The notes below the pieces were generated by a model. The model was given only the letters and a program-made list of their open reading frames with translations, did not search any database and had not been told where the DNA came from. Below, piece after piece: positions 43,297 to 52,343 of a stretch of 64,000 nucleotides of DNA; positions within the stretch are counted from its first letter, which is position 1; every line of letters starts with the position of its first letter. The position numbers were made by a program, and so were the translations under genes. This stretch comes from Rhodovulum sp. PH10 (GTDB lineage Bacteria; Pseudomonadota; Alphaproteobacteria; Rhizobiales; Xanthobacteraceae): the NCBI RefSeq assembly GCF_000293785.1, contig NZ_AKZI01000007.1, positions 1 through 64,000 on the forward strand, read 5' to 3'.

Positions 43297-44312
43297 TGAA
43301 GCATCGCGGACGTGGCTTGGCCAGCATGTGGTATCCGGTGGGCTTCACCGGATACGCCAATCCGAGCGGCGCGGTCGTCAAGATCAACGAGGACGGCACC
43401 GCGGTGGTGCTCACCGGCACGGTCGAGACCGGGCAGGGCTCGCTCGGCGTGATGGCGCAGATCGCCGCCGAGGCGCTCGGCATCGCCCCGAACGACATTC
43501 ACGTCGTCTCCGGCGACACCGACACCTGCCCGATGGACACCGGCGCGATCGCCAGCCGCACCACCTACATCACCGGCAACGCGGTGCGGCTCGCCGCCGA
43601 GCGGGCACGGGAGATGCTGTTCGACGTGGCGGCCGGCATGCTGCGGGTGAAGCCGGACATGCTCGAGGCCAAGGATCACAAGATCCAGGTGAAGAGCTTC
43701 CCGTCGCGCAACGCGGCGATCGGCGACGTCGCCTACAAGGCCTACAACGACGTCGGCACCCCGCCGATCGGCTCGGCCATGTGGAACCCGCCGATGATCC
43801 CGATGGATCCGGAGACCGGCCAGGGCAAGCCGTTCGGCACCTACGTCTATGCGACGCAGATCGCCGAGGTCGACGTCGACGACGAGACCGGCGAGGTCGA
43901 GGTGCTGCGGGTGACCGCCTCGCACGACTGCGGCGTCGCCATCAACCCGATGCTGGTCGAAGGCCAGATCGACGGCGGCGTCCACATGGGGCTCGGCTTC
44001 GGGCTCTACGAGGAGATCCTGTTCGACAAGACCGGCAAGCAGATCAACTCGAACCTGACCAACTACATCATCCCGACCACGCTCGACATGCCCGACGTCG
44101 ACGAGGACATCGTCGAGAATTACGACGAGACCGGGCCGTTCGGGGCGAAGGCGGTGGGCGAGCCGAGCCTGGTGCCGACCGCGGTCGCCATCACCAACGC
44201 GATCTACGACGCGGTCGGCGTGCGCATCACCGCGTTGCCGGCGACCTCCGAGCGCGTGCTCGCCGCCATCAAGGCGAAGCGGGCGGCCGAGCAGAAGCAG
44301 ATTCCGGCCTGA
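43296..44312 (+). CDS. Molybdenum hydroxylase large subunit, C-terminal half (NdhM-like)
   Basis: A 338-residue protein equal to the second half of the molybdopterin subunit: RGRGLASMWYPVGFTGYANPSGAVVKINEDGTAVVLTGTVETGQGSLGVMAQIAAEALGI, then the Q-loop-like segment and the catalytic glutamate Glu289 in AKAVGEPSLVPTA. Its start codon shares one base with the stop of the upstream gene (TGATG). The two halves together (about 800 residues) equal one normal large subunit. A strong terminator follows. In E. barkeri NDH the corresponding NdhM is about 37 kDa and the enzyme holds labile selenium. Confidence 0.87.
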   Translation: MKHRGRGLASMWYPVGFTGYANPSGAVVKINEDGTAVVLTGTVETGQGSLGVMAQIAAEALGIAPNDIHVVSGDTDTCPMDTGAIASRTTYITGNAVRLAAERAREMLFDVAAGMLRVKPDMLEAKDHKIQVKSFPSRNAAIGDVAYKAYNDVGTPPIGSAMWNPPMIPMDPETGQGKPFGTYVYATQIAEVDVDDETGEVEVLRVTASHDCGVAINPMLVEGQIDGGVHMGLGFGLYEEILFDKTGKQINSNLTNYIIPTTLDMPDVDEDIVENYDETGPFGAKAVGEPSLVPTAVAITNAIYDAVGVRITALPATSERVLAAIKAKRAAEQKQIPA

Positions 44313-44360
44313 CCGGAACCGACATTCGAGGCCGCGTCAGACGGCCGCTCTCTCGACTGG

Positions 44361-44389
44361 CGGCGCCGTGCGAACGGCGCCGTTTTTTT
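44361..44389 (+). terminator. Rho-independent terminator of the Mo-hydroxylase operon
   Basis: Perfect nine-pair stem cggcgccgt/acggcgccg with a gcga loop followed by seven T, 48 bases after the NdhM-like stop codon. Confidence 0.95.
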
Positions 44390-44489
44390 GTTCCCTGCGT
44401 CGGTCGGATCGAAGCGCACTCGTCCGCCCGCTGGTACGCAGCGCCGCGGGGCGAGCGCGCAGCGCCAGGAGGGGGCGAGCGCCCCGCGT

Positions 44490-45038
44490 TCATCCGCGCG
44501 GCGCGTCGTCCTCGCGCGCGCCCGTCAGCGGCGCACCCGAGGCCTGCCCACCCGCGCCCTGTCCCCCGGCGGCCGGCGCGTCCGCCGCGCCGGCATCGAG
44601 GCGGCGCAGCATGTCGGCGAGGAGACCGTTGACGCGCCCGAGATAGTCGGCGAGCGCGGCGCGGTCGGCCGCCGCCCAGGAGGCGAACAGCGCGCCGATC
44701 CGCTCGATCCGCACCGCCCGCATCTCGGCGGCGCGGGCACGGCCCTCGGCGGTCGGCTCGATCAGCGCGCTGCGGCGGTCGGCCGGATGGGCGACCCGCT
44801 TCACCAGCCCCAACGCCTCCATCGCGGCGACCTGCCGGGTGACGGTGGAATCGTCGAGCGCCAGCCCGGTGGCGAGCGTGGTGATGCTCGCCGGCCCGTC
44901 CTCGAGGCGCAGCAGCAGGAGGTAATGGGCGCGCTCCATCGGATAGGTGCGCTTGCGATTGATCGCTTCCAGCGCCCGCGCGAGAAAGGCGAACTCCTGC
45001 TCGAGCGCGCCGACCACCTTGGCGTCGTCGTCCGTCAT
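44490..45038 (-). CDS. MarR-family transcriptional regulator
   Basis: A 182-residue MarR-type regulator. The winged helix-turn-helix is clear: SITTLATGLALDDSTVTRQVAAMEALGLVKRVAHPADRRSALIEPTAEGRARAAEM, with the DxR wing as DRRS. The C-terminal 35 residues are a Gly/Ala-rich tail. It is convergent with the Mo-hydroxylase operon and lies downstream of livH on the same strand with 234 bases between, so its target is not obvious; an aromatic or heteroaromatic ligand would be typical of the family. Confidence 0.88.
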   Translation of the reverse strand: MTDDDAKVVGALEQEFAFLARALEAINRKRTYPMERAHYLLLLRLEDGPASITTLATGLALDDSTVTRQVAAMEALGLVKRVAHPADRRSALIEPTAEGRARAAEMRAVRIERIGALFASWAAADRAALADYLGRVNGLLADMLRRLDAGAADAPAAGGQGAGGQASGAPLTGAREDDAPRG

Positions 45039-45271
45039 CGCACCTCCTCGCCTCCCGCCTGGCTACGGCGGGAGAGCCGCGGGCTCCGGCAGGTCCGGGC
45101 CGCCCCGGCGCGCGTCGCGCGCGCCCTCCGGTTGCCTCGGCGGTTTTCCTAACGTGCCGGGCGGAACATTTCCAGCACCGCCGGGCCGGACGCGGCGCGG
45201 CACCGGGCGGAAACGCGAACGGCCGGGGCGTGCCCCGGCCGTGGTACCGTGCGCGACGGCGAGCCGGCGCC

Positions 45272-46144
45272 TCAGCGCTTGAGCATCGCGCTGCCGTACA
45301 GGCCGGTCGGCTTGATCAGGAGGATCAGCAGCATGATGGCGAACGGCGCCATCTGGGCGAGCGGCGCGTAGATCAGCGAGCCGATCGACACCACCTGCCC
45401 GACCAGGAAGGCCGAGACGAAGGTGCCCTTGATGCTGCCGAGCCCGCCGATGATCACCACCATGAACACGAAGGCCAGAATCTCGAGCCCCATGTTCGGA
45501 TCGACCATGATCAGCGGCGCGTTGAGGCCGCCGGCGAGGCCGGACATCGCGCCGGCGATCACGAAGGTGAGCGTGAACAGCCGGTAGACGTTGATGCCGA
45601 GACCCTCGACGTGCTCGACGTCCTCGATGCCGGCGCGGATCGCCTTGCCGATGATGGTCTTGTTGAGGAACAGCCAGATCCCCCAATAGACCGCGATCGC
45701 GATGGCGATCACCACCAGGCGATAGATCGGGATCTCGGTGCCGAGCAGATTGATCTGCGCCTCGATCGGCACCTCGACCGGCCGCGGCACCAGGCCCCAG
45801 ATCGCCTTGATGACGCCGATGCCGCCGATCAGGATGCCGAACGACGTGATCATCGAGAAGGTGATGTCACGCGCATAGATGCGCAGGAACACGAAGCGCT
45901 CGATCAGGAACGCCGTGAGGCCCGACACCGCGACGCCGGCGAGCACCCCGATCCACACGTTCCCGACCAGCGAGGAGATCGTGTAGGTGAGATAGGCGCC
46001 GATCGCGTAGTACAGCAGCTGATCGAGGCTGATGATGCGCATCAGGCCGAAGCACAGCGACAGGCCGATCGCCATGAGGAAGAAGATGCTGCCCATGCTC
46101 AGGCCGAAAATGACGCCGGACAGCAGGAGGTGAGGATCGATCAT
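45272..46144 (-). CDS. livH: Branched-chain amino acid-type ABC transporter permease LivH
   Basis: A 290-residue inner-membrane permease of the HAAT family. Characteristic segments: GVIFGLSMGSIFFLMAIGLSLCFGLMRIISLDQ, DITFSMITSFGILIGGIGVIKAIWG, GKAIRAGIEDVEHVEGLGINVYRL (the EAA-type loop, as in LivH's A-x-ED) and MVVIIGGLGSIKGTFVSAFLVG. It overlaps livM by four bases. Last gene of the six-gene operon that begins with the M24 gene. Confidence 0.92.
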   Translation of the reverse strand: MIDPHLLLSGVIFGLSMGSIFFLMAIGLSLCFGLMRIISLDQLLYYAIGAYLTYTISSLVGNVWIGVLAGVAVSGLTAFLIERFVFLRIYARDITFSMITSFGILIGGIGVIKAIWGLVPRPVEVPIEAQINLLGTEIPIYRLVVIAIAIAVYWGIWLFLNKTIIGKAIRAGIEDVEHVEGLGINVYRLFTLTFVIAGAMSGLAGGLNAPLIMVDPNMGLEILAFVFMVVIIGGLGSIKGTFVSAFLVGQVVSIGSLIYAPLAQMAPFAIMLLILLIKPTGLYGSAMLKR

Positions 46145-47136
46145 CGGCTTTCGACTCCAGCATCGGTGGTGGCGGGACCGGCGACGGCGGCCGGCCGCTC
46201 GCGCGACACGAGGCGCTTCAGCAACGGCTCGAGCGAGCCCCAGATACCCTTCTCGCCGGCCAGCATGATGAAGACCAGCAGGAAACCGATCACGAGCTCC
46301 CAGTTGCCGATCGCCTGGCTGATGAGATCCTTCATGCCGGTGTAGGCGATCGCACCCACCAGCGGCCCGTAGAGCGAGCCGACGCCGCCGAGGATGGTGA
46401 CCACCACCGGATCGGCCGCCCGCGCCGCGCTGGTCATCTCCGGGCTGACGAAGCCGAGATAGACGGCGTAGAGCGCGCCGGCGAGCGCAGTCGTGGTGTT
46501 GGCGATGACGAAGGCGAGCAGGCGGATGTGGAAGTTGTTGTAGCCGAGGAAGCGCACCTTGTCGTCGTTGATCTTGGCGGCGAGACAGCAGGCGCCGAAG
46601 ATCGAGTCGTCGAGATACTTGTAGAGCGCCCACACCAGGAAGGCGACGAACAGCGCGAACACGTAGAAGCCGGCCGGCCTCGTGATGTCGATCACCGGCG
46701 TCGGATCCATGTTGGTGAGGAACCACAGCCCGTCGTCGCCGAACGTCCAGTCCGCCAGCACCTTCTGCATCATGAAGAAGACGATGATGGCGAGCGCCAG
46801 ATTGACGAGAGCAAAATAGTCGCTGCGCAATCTGACGAACAGCGGCCCGACGATCGTCGAGATCACGACGCCCGCCAGGATGCCCATCAAAACGCCGACC
46901 AACGGGTTGGTGCCGACGTAATAGAGATAGAAGGCGGTGCCGTAGGCGCCGATCGCGAGATAAGCGGGCTGGCCGAACGAGATGAAGCCGACCCGGCCGA
47001 GCAGGAAGTTGCAGCCGATCACGTAGACCGCGAAGATGACGATCTCGTTGTTGAAGGGCAGCGGAAGAAAGATGCGGAGCACGATCAGCAGCCCGAAGGC
47101 CACCAGCAACCCCGACCACCATCTGAGGACGTTCAT
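46141..47136 (-). CDS. livM: Branched-chain amino acid-type ABC transporter permease LivM
   Basis: A 331-residue permease: GCNFLLGRVGFISFGQPAYLAIGAYGTAFYLYY, then LRSDYFALVNLALAIIVFFM, CCLAAKINDDKVRFLGYNNFHIRLLAFVIANTTTALAGALYA and DPVVVTILGGVGSLYGPLVGA. The usual LivM length and topology. An ABC-ATPase-contacting loop lies before NNFHIR. The gap to livF (187 bases) is GC-rich with hairpin-prone sequence, a possible internal processing point. Confidence 0.92.
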   Translation of the reverse strand: MNVLRWWSGLLVAFGLLIVLRIFLPLPFNNEIVIFAVYVIGCNFLLGRVGFISFGQPAYLAIGAYGTAFYLYYVGTNPLVGVLMGILAGVVISTIVGPLFVRLRSDYFALVNLALAIIVFFMMQKVLADWTFGDDGLWFLTNMDPTPVIDITRPAGFYVFALFVAFLVWALYKYLDDSIFGACCLAAKINDDKVRFLGYNNFHIRLLAFVIANTTTALAGALYAVYLGFVSPEMTSAARAADPVVVTILGGVGSLYGPLVGAIAYTGMKDLISQAIGNWELVIGFLLVFIMLAGEKGIWGSLEPLLKRLVSRERPAAVAGPATTDAGVESR

Positions 47137-47323
47137 TGCGGGATCCCTCTCTCGATCGCCCGTGGGCACACGCCACGGCGGGCGATCGCCGGAACGACGG
47201 CATCCCGTCGCCCCTCGTACACGCGGGTTCTCCCGTCCGCGGCGGATCGCCGGCACTGCCGGCTGCCGTGCGGACGGCGGCATGATCGCGTCAGGGCGAC
47301 CTCGGTCGCCGAGCCGCGACGGT

Positions 47324-48013
47324 CTAGAGGTACGGCTCGCATTCCTCCGGCGTGATCCGATCGCGCTCGGTGATCTCCGCCACCATCCGTCCCTCGTTGA
47401 GGGCGTAGATCTTGTCGGAGATGCCACAGATCATCGGCAGGTTCTGCTCGACGATGATCAGCGCCGCGGTCTTCGAGATCTCGCGGAACACGTCCTTGAG
47501 ATGCGACACGATCGAGGGCGCGAGACCCTCGGTCGGCTCGTCGACCAGGAGGAGCTTCGGATTGCCGAGAATGGCCCGGCCGATCATCAGCATCTGCCGC
47601 TCGCCGCCGGACAGATAGCCCGCCTTGCGGTCCATCAGCACCTTGAGCTTGGGGAAGAAGACGAGAACCGGATCCCAATTGTAGTCGCCGGAGGCGTAGC
47701 TGCCGAGCTCGAGGTTCTCCCGCACCGTGAGGTCGGAGAAGACCTTCTTGTCCTGCGGCACGTATTTGACGCCCATGTTGGCGATCGCGAAGGCGGTGCG
47801 GCCGATCAGGTCGACCCCCTCCGACTCGATGGTGCCGGCCTTGGGGCGCAGAAACCCGGCGATGCTCTTGAGCAGCGTCGACTTGCCGGCGCCGTTGCGG
47901 CCGACGCAGCCGACCACCTGGCGCTCCTCGACGGCGATCGAGATGTCGAACAGCACCTTCGATTCGCCGTAGGCGGCGTCGAGCCCGTTGACGGTGAGGA
48001 CGTTCTTGCTCAT
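47324..48013 (-). CDS. livF: Branched-chain amino acid-type ABC transporter ATPase LivF
   Basis: A 229-residue ATPase with Walker A GRNGAGKST, signature LSGGERQML, Walker B LLLVDEPTEGL and the H-loop as VEQNLP. Short LivF-type length. It overlaps livG by four bases. With LivG it powers import by the LivHM pair. Confidence 0.93.
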   Translation of the reverse strand: MSKNVLTVNGLDAAYGESKVLFDISIAVEERQVVGCVGRNGAGKSTLLKSIAGFLRPKAGTIESEGVDLIGRTAFAIANMGVKYVPQDKKVFSDLTVRENLELGSYASGDYNWDPVLVFFPKLKVLMDRKAGYLSGGERQMLMIGRAILGNPKLLLVDEPTEGLAPSIVSHLKDVFREISKTAALIIVEQNLPMICGISDKIYALNEGRMVAEITERDRITPEECEPYL

Positions 48014-48807
48014 GACGCGGCCGCTCCCGCTTCCTCGGCAGGTGTGGCGATCTGCCAGTAGCTCTTTCTCACCTCCGGATGCCGCAGGCATTCCTCGCAC
48101 GGGCCTTCGGCGATCACCCGGCCCTCGTGCATCACCGTGAGGCGCTGCAGGAAGTCCTGGACGTGCGACAGCTTGTGCTCGACGATCAGGATCGTCTGGC
48201 GGCCGACATGCGCCCGCAGCACCTTGAGCAGCATCTGGATCTCGGACTCGGCGAGACCGGCGAGCGGCTCGTCGAGCAGCAGCAGCGACGGATCGGCCAG
48301 AATCGACATCGCGATCTCGAGCCGGCGCTTCTCGCCGAGGCTCAGGTTCTTCACGATTCTGTCACGAATGTCCTTCAGATCGAAGGTCTCGAGGATCTCG
48401 ACGATCTTCGGATCGTTGCGGTGCCGCTTGCAGGTGTTCAGGAACAGCGACAGCAGCGACGGCTTCTTGTGGGCGCGGAAGAAGGAGAGTACCAAGTTGT
48501 CGACGACGCTCAGGCTGTCGAACGTCGCAGTGAGCTGGAAGGTGCGCATCATCCCGAGATCGACCCGCTTTTCGGGCGGCATCCGGGTGACGTCTTCCCC
48601 CTTGTAGAACACCTTGCCCTCTTCCGGCGGATAGAGGCCGGTGAGGATGTTGAAGAAGGTGGTCTTGCCGGCGCCGTTCGAGCCGATGATTCCCGCAACG
48701 TCGAACTCGCGCAGGACGAAGTTCACGTTGTTGACGGCGACGAGCCCATGAAACCGCTTGGTGACGCCTTCCGCCCTGATGATCTCAGCGCGCGGGTCCG
48801 TGTTCAC
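48010..48807 (-). CDS. livG: Branched-chain amino acid-type ABC transporter ATPase LivG
   Basis: A 265-residue ATPase: Walker A GSNGAGKTT, the LivG-type RTFQLTATFDSLSVVDNL segment, signature LSLGEKRRL, Walker B LLLLDEPLAGL and the EHKLSHV H-loop region. Starts at a GTG. The C-terminal YWQIATPAEE tail is variable. Together with LivF it overlaps start/stop, giving a fixed ratio. Confidence 0.92.
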   Translation of the reverse strand: MNTDPRAEIIRAEGVTKRFHGLVAVNNVNFVLREFDVAGIIGSNGAGKTTFFNILTGLYPPEEGKVFYKGEDVTRMPPEKRVDLGMMRTFQLTATFDSLSVVDNLVLSFFRAHKKPSLLSLFLNTCKRHRNDPKIVEILETFDLKDIRDRIVKNLSLGEKRRLEIAMSILADPSLLLLDEPLAGLAESEIQMLLKVLRAHVGRQTILIVEHKLSHVQDFLQRLTVMHEGRVIAEGPCEECLRHPEVRKSYWQIATPAEEAGAAAS

Positions 48808-48934
48808 GATGTCCCCCGTTTCTGATCACGGCCGGCGCACGCACGAGACGTGCGCCGGAGCGAGGAGAGAGGCGGGAAGCACCCGTCGTAACGATCTGAT
48901 GACGAGACTTCCCGCCGTTGCGTCGCGCGGCTGA

Positions 48935-50185
48935 TCAGTAGCCGAGCTCCTTCAGAGGCGGCAGGACTTCGTTTCCGCCCATGGCCCCCTCGACCGTGAA
49001 GAGGTCCCATTCGTTCTTCTGCTCGGCCGCACCCTTGCCCTTCACGAGGAAGGCCGCGTACTTGAAATCGGCCTGGTGGTCTTCACGCCACTTCGCCGGG
49101 CCCTTGACCGAGTCGAACTTGCCGCCGTCGGCCATCAGCGCCGCCGACACCTTGTCGGCATCGAACGACTTGGCATGCTCGTAGCCGCGGAACATCTCCA
49201 TGTAGGCGATGTAGGCGATCGCCGCATAGGCGTCCGGCGGATAGCCGTACTTGTCGCGGAACAGCTTGGTGAACTGCGCCGCAGATTCCGCCACGGCCTT
49301 GTCCTCGAAACCGGACAGGTCGTAGTAGAAGTAGTGCATCGCGTAGACGCCCTCGAGGGCGGCCGGCGGCAGGCCCTTCGCCACCACGTTCGTGATGAAC
49401 GCGTTGAAGATGGTCATCTCCTTGTTGAGGCCCATCTGCGAGGCCTGCTTGAGGAGCGCGACCGAGTCGGCGGCGAACTGGGCGGCGATGAAGACGTCGG
49501 GCTTGGCGGCCTTGACCTTCTGCAGGATGGTGGTGAAGTCCGAGGTGCCGAGCGAGGCCTCGTCGTAACCGACGATCTGCGCGCCGTACTCCTTGGCGGC
49601 GGCATAGACGCCGTCACGGATGTCCCAGCCCCACGAGTCGGAGCGGGCGAGGAAGAAGATCTTCTTCTTGCCGAGCTTCTTCACCGCGGCGGTGCCGGCC
49701 ATGTAGCCGACCGTCCAGGGCGAGTAGGCGGCGGCGAAGGTCGAGCCGGCGATCTTGCCCTTGGTGAACGCTTCCTTCGCCTGCACGCAGACGGGGAAGT
49801 AGGGGAGCGGCTGACGCGACACGATCGCGTTGATCGCGTAGGCGAGCGGCGCCCAGGTCTGGCCGCCGACGCCCTTGACGCCCTCGGACAGCATGTAGCG
49901 GAAACGACGAACGCCGACATCGAGCTTGGACTCGTCGTCGGCGACCACACCCTCGACCTTGACCTTGCCCCACGGCATGTCGAGGCCACCTTTTTGATTG
50001 ACGACGTCGACGGCGAGGAGCGCGCCCTGCTTCTGCGTCTCGGCGACCGCGGCGAACGGACCGGTGAGCGGCAGCAGGATTCCGACCTTCACGTCACTCG
50101 GACCGGACGACTGCGCCGGAGCGACGCCGGTTCCGAGAACACTGCAAAGCGCGGATATAGCCAGCAGACCCCATAGCCTCTTCAT
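48935..50185 (-). CDS. Branched-chain amino acid-type periplasmic binding protein
   Basis: A 416-residue binding protein with signal peptide (MKRLWGLLAISALCSVLGTGVAPAQS) and a LivJ/Peripla_BP_6 fold: VKVGILLPLTGPFAAVAETQKQGALLAVDVVN, YFPVCVQAKEAFTKG, AVKKLGKKKIFFLARSDSWGWDI, GTSDFTTILQKVKAAKPDVFIAA. Such proteins bind amino acids, amides, short acids or aromatic acids; the ligand cannot be read off. It lies between the M24 gene and livG. The M24 enzyme in the same operon suggests that the imported compound or its derivative is hydrolysed. Confidence 0.88.
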   Translation of the reverse strand: MKRLWGLLAISALCSVLGTGVAPAQSSGPSDVKVGILLPLTGPFAAVAETQKQGALLAVDVVNQKGGLDMPWGKVKVEGVVADDESKLDVGVRRFRYMLSEGVKGVGGQTWAPLAYAINAIVSRQPLPYFPVCVQAKEAFTKGKIAGSTFAAAYSPWTVGYMAGTAAVKKLGKKKIFFLARSDSWGWDIRDGVYAAAKEYGAQIVGYDEASLGTSDFTTILQKVKAAKPDVFIAAQFAADSVALLKQASQMGLNKEMTIFNAFITNVVAKGLPPAALEGVYAMHYFYYDLSGFEDKAVAESAAQFTKLFRDKYGYPPDAYAAIAYIAYMEMFRGYEHAKSFDADKVSAALMADGGKFDSVKGPAKWREDHQADFKYAAFLVKGKGAAEQKNEWDLFTVEGAMGGNEVLPPLKELGY

Positions 50186-50446
50186 TTCGATTCCTCTCGG
50201 TGGACGATTGGGAGGTGGCGAACAGGGGGATTTTAAGGCCTTCTTCTTTCAATGGCAGCCCGAACCGGGCTTCGATCGTCCGCAATCGCGAGATATGCGG
50301 CAGTTTCTTTTTGGCTCGCTGCGTCGAGGCGCCGTTGCTCGTCGACCGGCACGTCGGGAGAACGAGCGTCGTCCCGGCGAGCGAGCGCCGGGCAGTCGAT
50401 ACGAGAAGGGAGTGAGGCCGGGCGGCCCCACTCCCCTCCGCGAAGA

Positions 50447-51868
50447 TCAGACCTGGATCGACGGATGGTGCATGCCGGGGCGGCTGTAGTTGCCGACCGC
50501 CTCTTCCATGTGCTCCATCAGCGTGAACACGACCGGGCCGTCCGGACCGACCAGCACGTTCTCCTCGAGGCGCGTGGTCTGCTCGAGCAGCGGATGGCCG
50601 GCGAAGGTCTCGATCGCGAAGTACATGTTCTCCTTGATCTCGGCCGGCTGGCTGAGCGAGTAGGCGCGCGAGATCCACATGCCCTCGTAGAGGGTGATGC
50701 CGATCGAGTGGGCGAACTGCTGCAGGGTGACGGTGCCGTAGGTGTCGTCGTCGTATTCCGGGAATTTCGCGGCGACGTCGGCGGTCGAGTTGCCGGGCTT
50801 CAGCATCTCGATGCCGGCATACATGGAGTCGTAGGTCTGCTTGTAGAGATCGATCTCCTTCTGCGTCATCTTCGCCGCGCACTTGAAGCAGCGCACGTAG
50901 TCGATGAAGTAGCCGGACGGACCCACCGCGTTGATGTCGATGATGACGAGGTCACCCTGGCGGATGATCTTGTCGGTCGCCCACCGGCGATACGGCGAGG
51001 TGTTGCCGCCCGACGCCACGATGATGTCGTAGATGATCTCGCAGCCGAGGCGCAGCATCAGCTCGTGCACCTTGGCCTCGATCTGGCGCTCGGTGACGCC
51101 CGGCTTCAGCCACTCGTGCTTGATGTGCCACATCGCGGCGTCGCCGATGGTCGACGACTGCTTCAGGAGCTCGATCTCGTCGATCGTCTTGACGACGCGG
51201 GCGGCGGACATCGCCGGCCAGCCGTTGACGATGTTGATGTTGAACTTCCGGAAGGCGTCGAGCGACGGCATGTCGAGATTGTCGATGCCGACCTTCTCCT
51301 TCTCGACGCCGTACTCCTTGAGCACCTCGTAGATCGAGGCGACCATGCGCTCGGCCATGTAGGGAACGGCCGACTCGGCCCACTGCCAGGTCATCGCCGG
51401 GCGGATGCCGTCGCGCATCATCAGACCCGGGTCGTTGTTCGGGTCGATCTTGCGCTCCTTGGCGCCGGCGGCGATCGCGGCCGAGCCCTTCAGGCCTTCC
51501 GCGATGTTCGAGCCGCGCGTCTTGTGCATCCACGGCAGGTCGATGCGGGCGCACTGCATGTCGGAGCCGGCGGTCTCGAACAGGATCGGATCGCCGCCGC
51601 GCGGCAGCACCGCGTAACGGATGTTGATGTTGTACTTCCAGTTCCCCTGATAGGAGCCGGTGATGTAGCGGATGTTGGCGCCGGCATAGAGGACGAGGGC
51701 GCCGAGATCGTGGATCTCCATCTGCTCGCGCGCCTTCTCGAGACGCTGGCGACGGAGCCGCTCGTAATCGACGCGATACTGCCAATCACAGCCCTGGGCC
51801 GCATACACCCGGCGCGGCAGCTGATGATGCGGCTTGCCGAGAAATGCGTGGTCAAGTTCATAGCTCAT
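50447..51868 (-). CDS. M24-family metallohydrolase (Xaa-Pro dipeptidase/DddP-like)
   Basis: A 473-residue protein with the creatinase N-domain and a C-terminal pita-bread domain of family M24. Metal ligands are in VIIDINAVGPSGYFIDYVRCF (two aspartates), QQFAHSIGITLYEG (histidine), YFAIETFAG and VFTLMEHMEEA (glutamates). The group includes Xaa-Pro peptidases, creatinase, ectoine hydrolase and the DMSP lyase DddP. The IDIN rather than IDxG context and the long N-terminal extension (QLPRRVYAAQGCDWQYRVDYERLRRQRLEKAREQM) do not fix the reaction. It is the first gene of the ABC transporter operon and diverges from the GntR regulator. Confidence 0.78.
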   Translation of the reverse strand: MSYELDHAFLGKPHHQLPRRVYAAQGCDWQYRVDYERLRRQRLEKAREQMEIHDLGALVLYAGANIRYITGSYQGNWKYNINIRYAVLPRGGDPILFETAGSDMQCARIDLPWMHKTRGSNIAEGLKGSAAIAAGAKERKIDPNNDPGLMMRDGIRPAMTWQWAESAVPYMAERMVASIYEVLKEYGVEKEKVGIDNLDMPSLDAFRKFNINIVNGWPAMSAARVVKTIDEIELLKQSSTIGDAAMWHIKHEWLKPGVTERQIEAKVHELMLRLGCEIIYDIIVASGGNTSPYRRWATDKIIRQGDLVIIDINAVGPSGYFIDYVRCFKCAAKMTQKEIDLYKQTYDSMYAGIEMLKPGNSTADVAAKFPEYDDDTYGTVTLQQFAHSIGITLYEGMWISRAYSLSQPAEIKENMYFAIETFAGHPLLEQTTRLEENVLVGPDGPVVFTLMEHMEEAVGNYSRPGMHHPSIQV

Positions 51869-52111
51869 GGAGCGCTCCTCGTTGGACCGACTTCGAGAGG
51901 AAGTGAGAAGAGAAACCCGTGTTGAGGGGGATGGCGAAGGAAGCCCGAACGCAAGTGATCCGAGCGGCGGCGATTATAGCGGGGCTCGGAGGGGAGGGAA
52001 GCGAACGGCGATGACCTCCGGACGGTGCTGCCCTGCAAATTTGGACGACGACCGCGCGACGAGCACGCATGGCTGAAGCGCGACGGCACGCGAGCACGCC
52101 GAACGCAGGTG

Positions 52112-52128
52112 CGAGACGAATCGTCTCG
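52112..52128. promoter_or_regulatory. Palindromic operator candidate in the GntR/M24 divergent region
   Basis: Perfect eight-base arms cgagacga-a-tcgtctcg in the 475-base gap between the divergent M24 and GntR genes. Directly downstream (52137-52178) a 21-base unit beginning acgaacccttgccgc is tandemly repeated with a few changes. Both features suggest a binding region for the GntR-family regulator controlling the transporter operon. Confidence 0.6.
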
Positions 52129-52343
52129 AACGGTTCACGAACCCTTGCCGCACAGTGACGAACCCTCGTGCCGCAGTGCGAACGAGGCATGCGGGTATGG
52201 CAAGGCGGCGCGCGCCGTACGCGTCGAGGCATGACGCCGGCGCGGGCCGGCTGGCATCTCGGCGGAGACGACGTTACAGTTCGCCGGCGCGGGTGAACGT
52301 CGCCGACGTTCCAACCAACAAACTGACACCGCAGGACGGTGCG

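Noticed and set aside
43285-43305. Possible frameshift splitting one Mo-hydroxylase large-subunit gene
   Set aside because: The TGATG overlap, the intact ends of both proteins and the match to NdhL/NdhM sizes and gene order favour a genuine split, though a base error cannot be excluded by eye.
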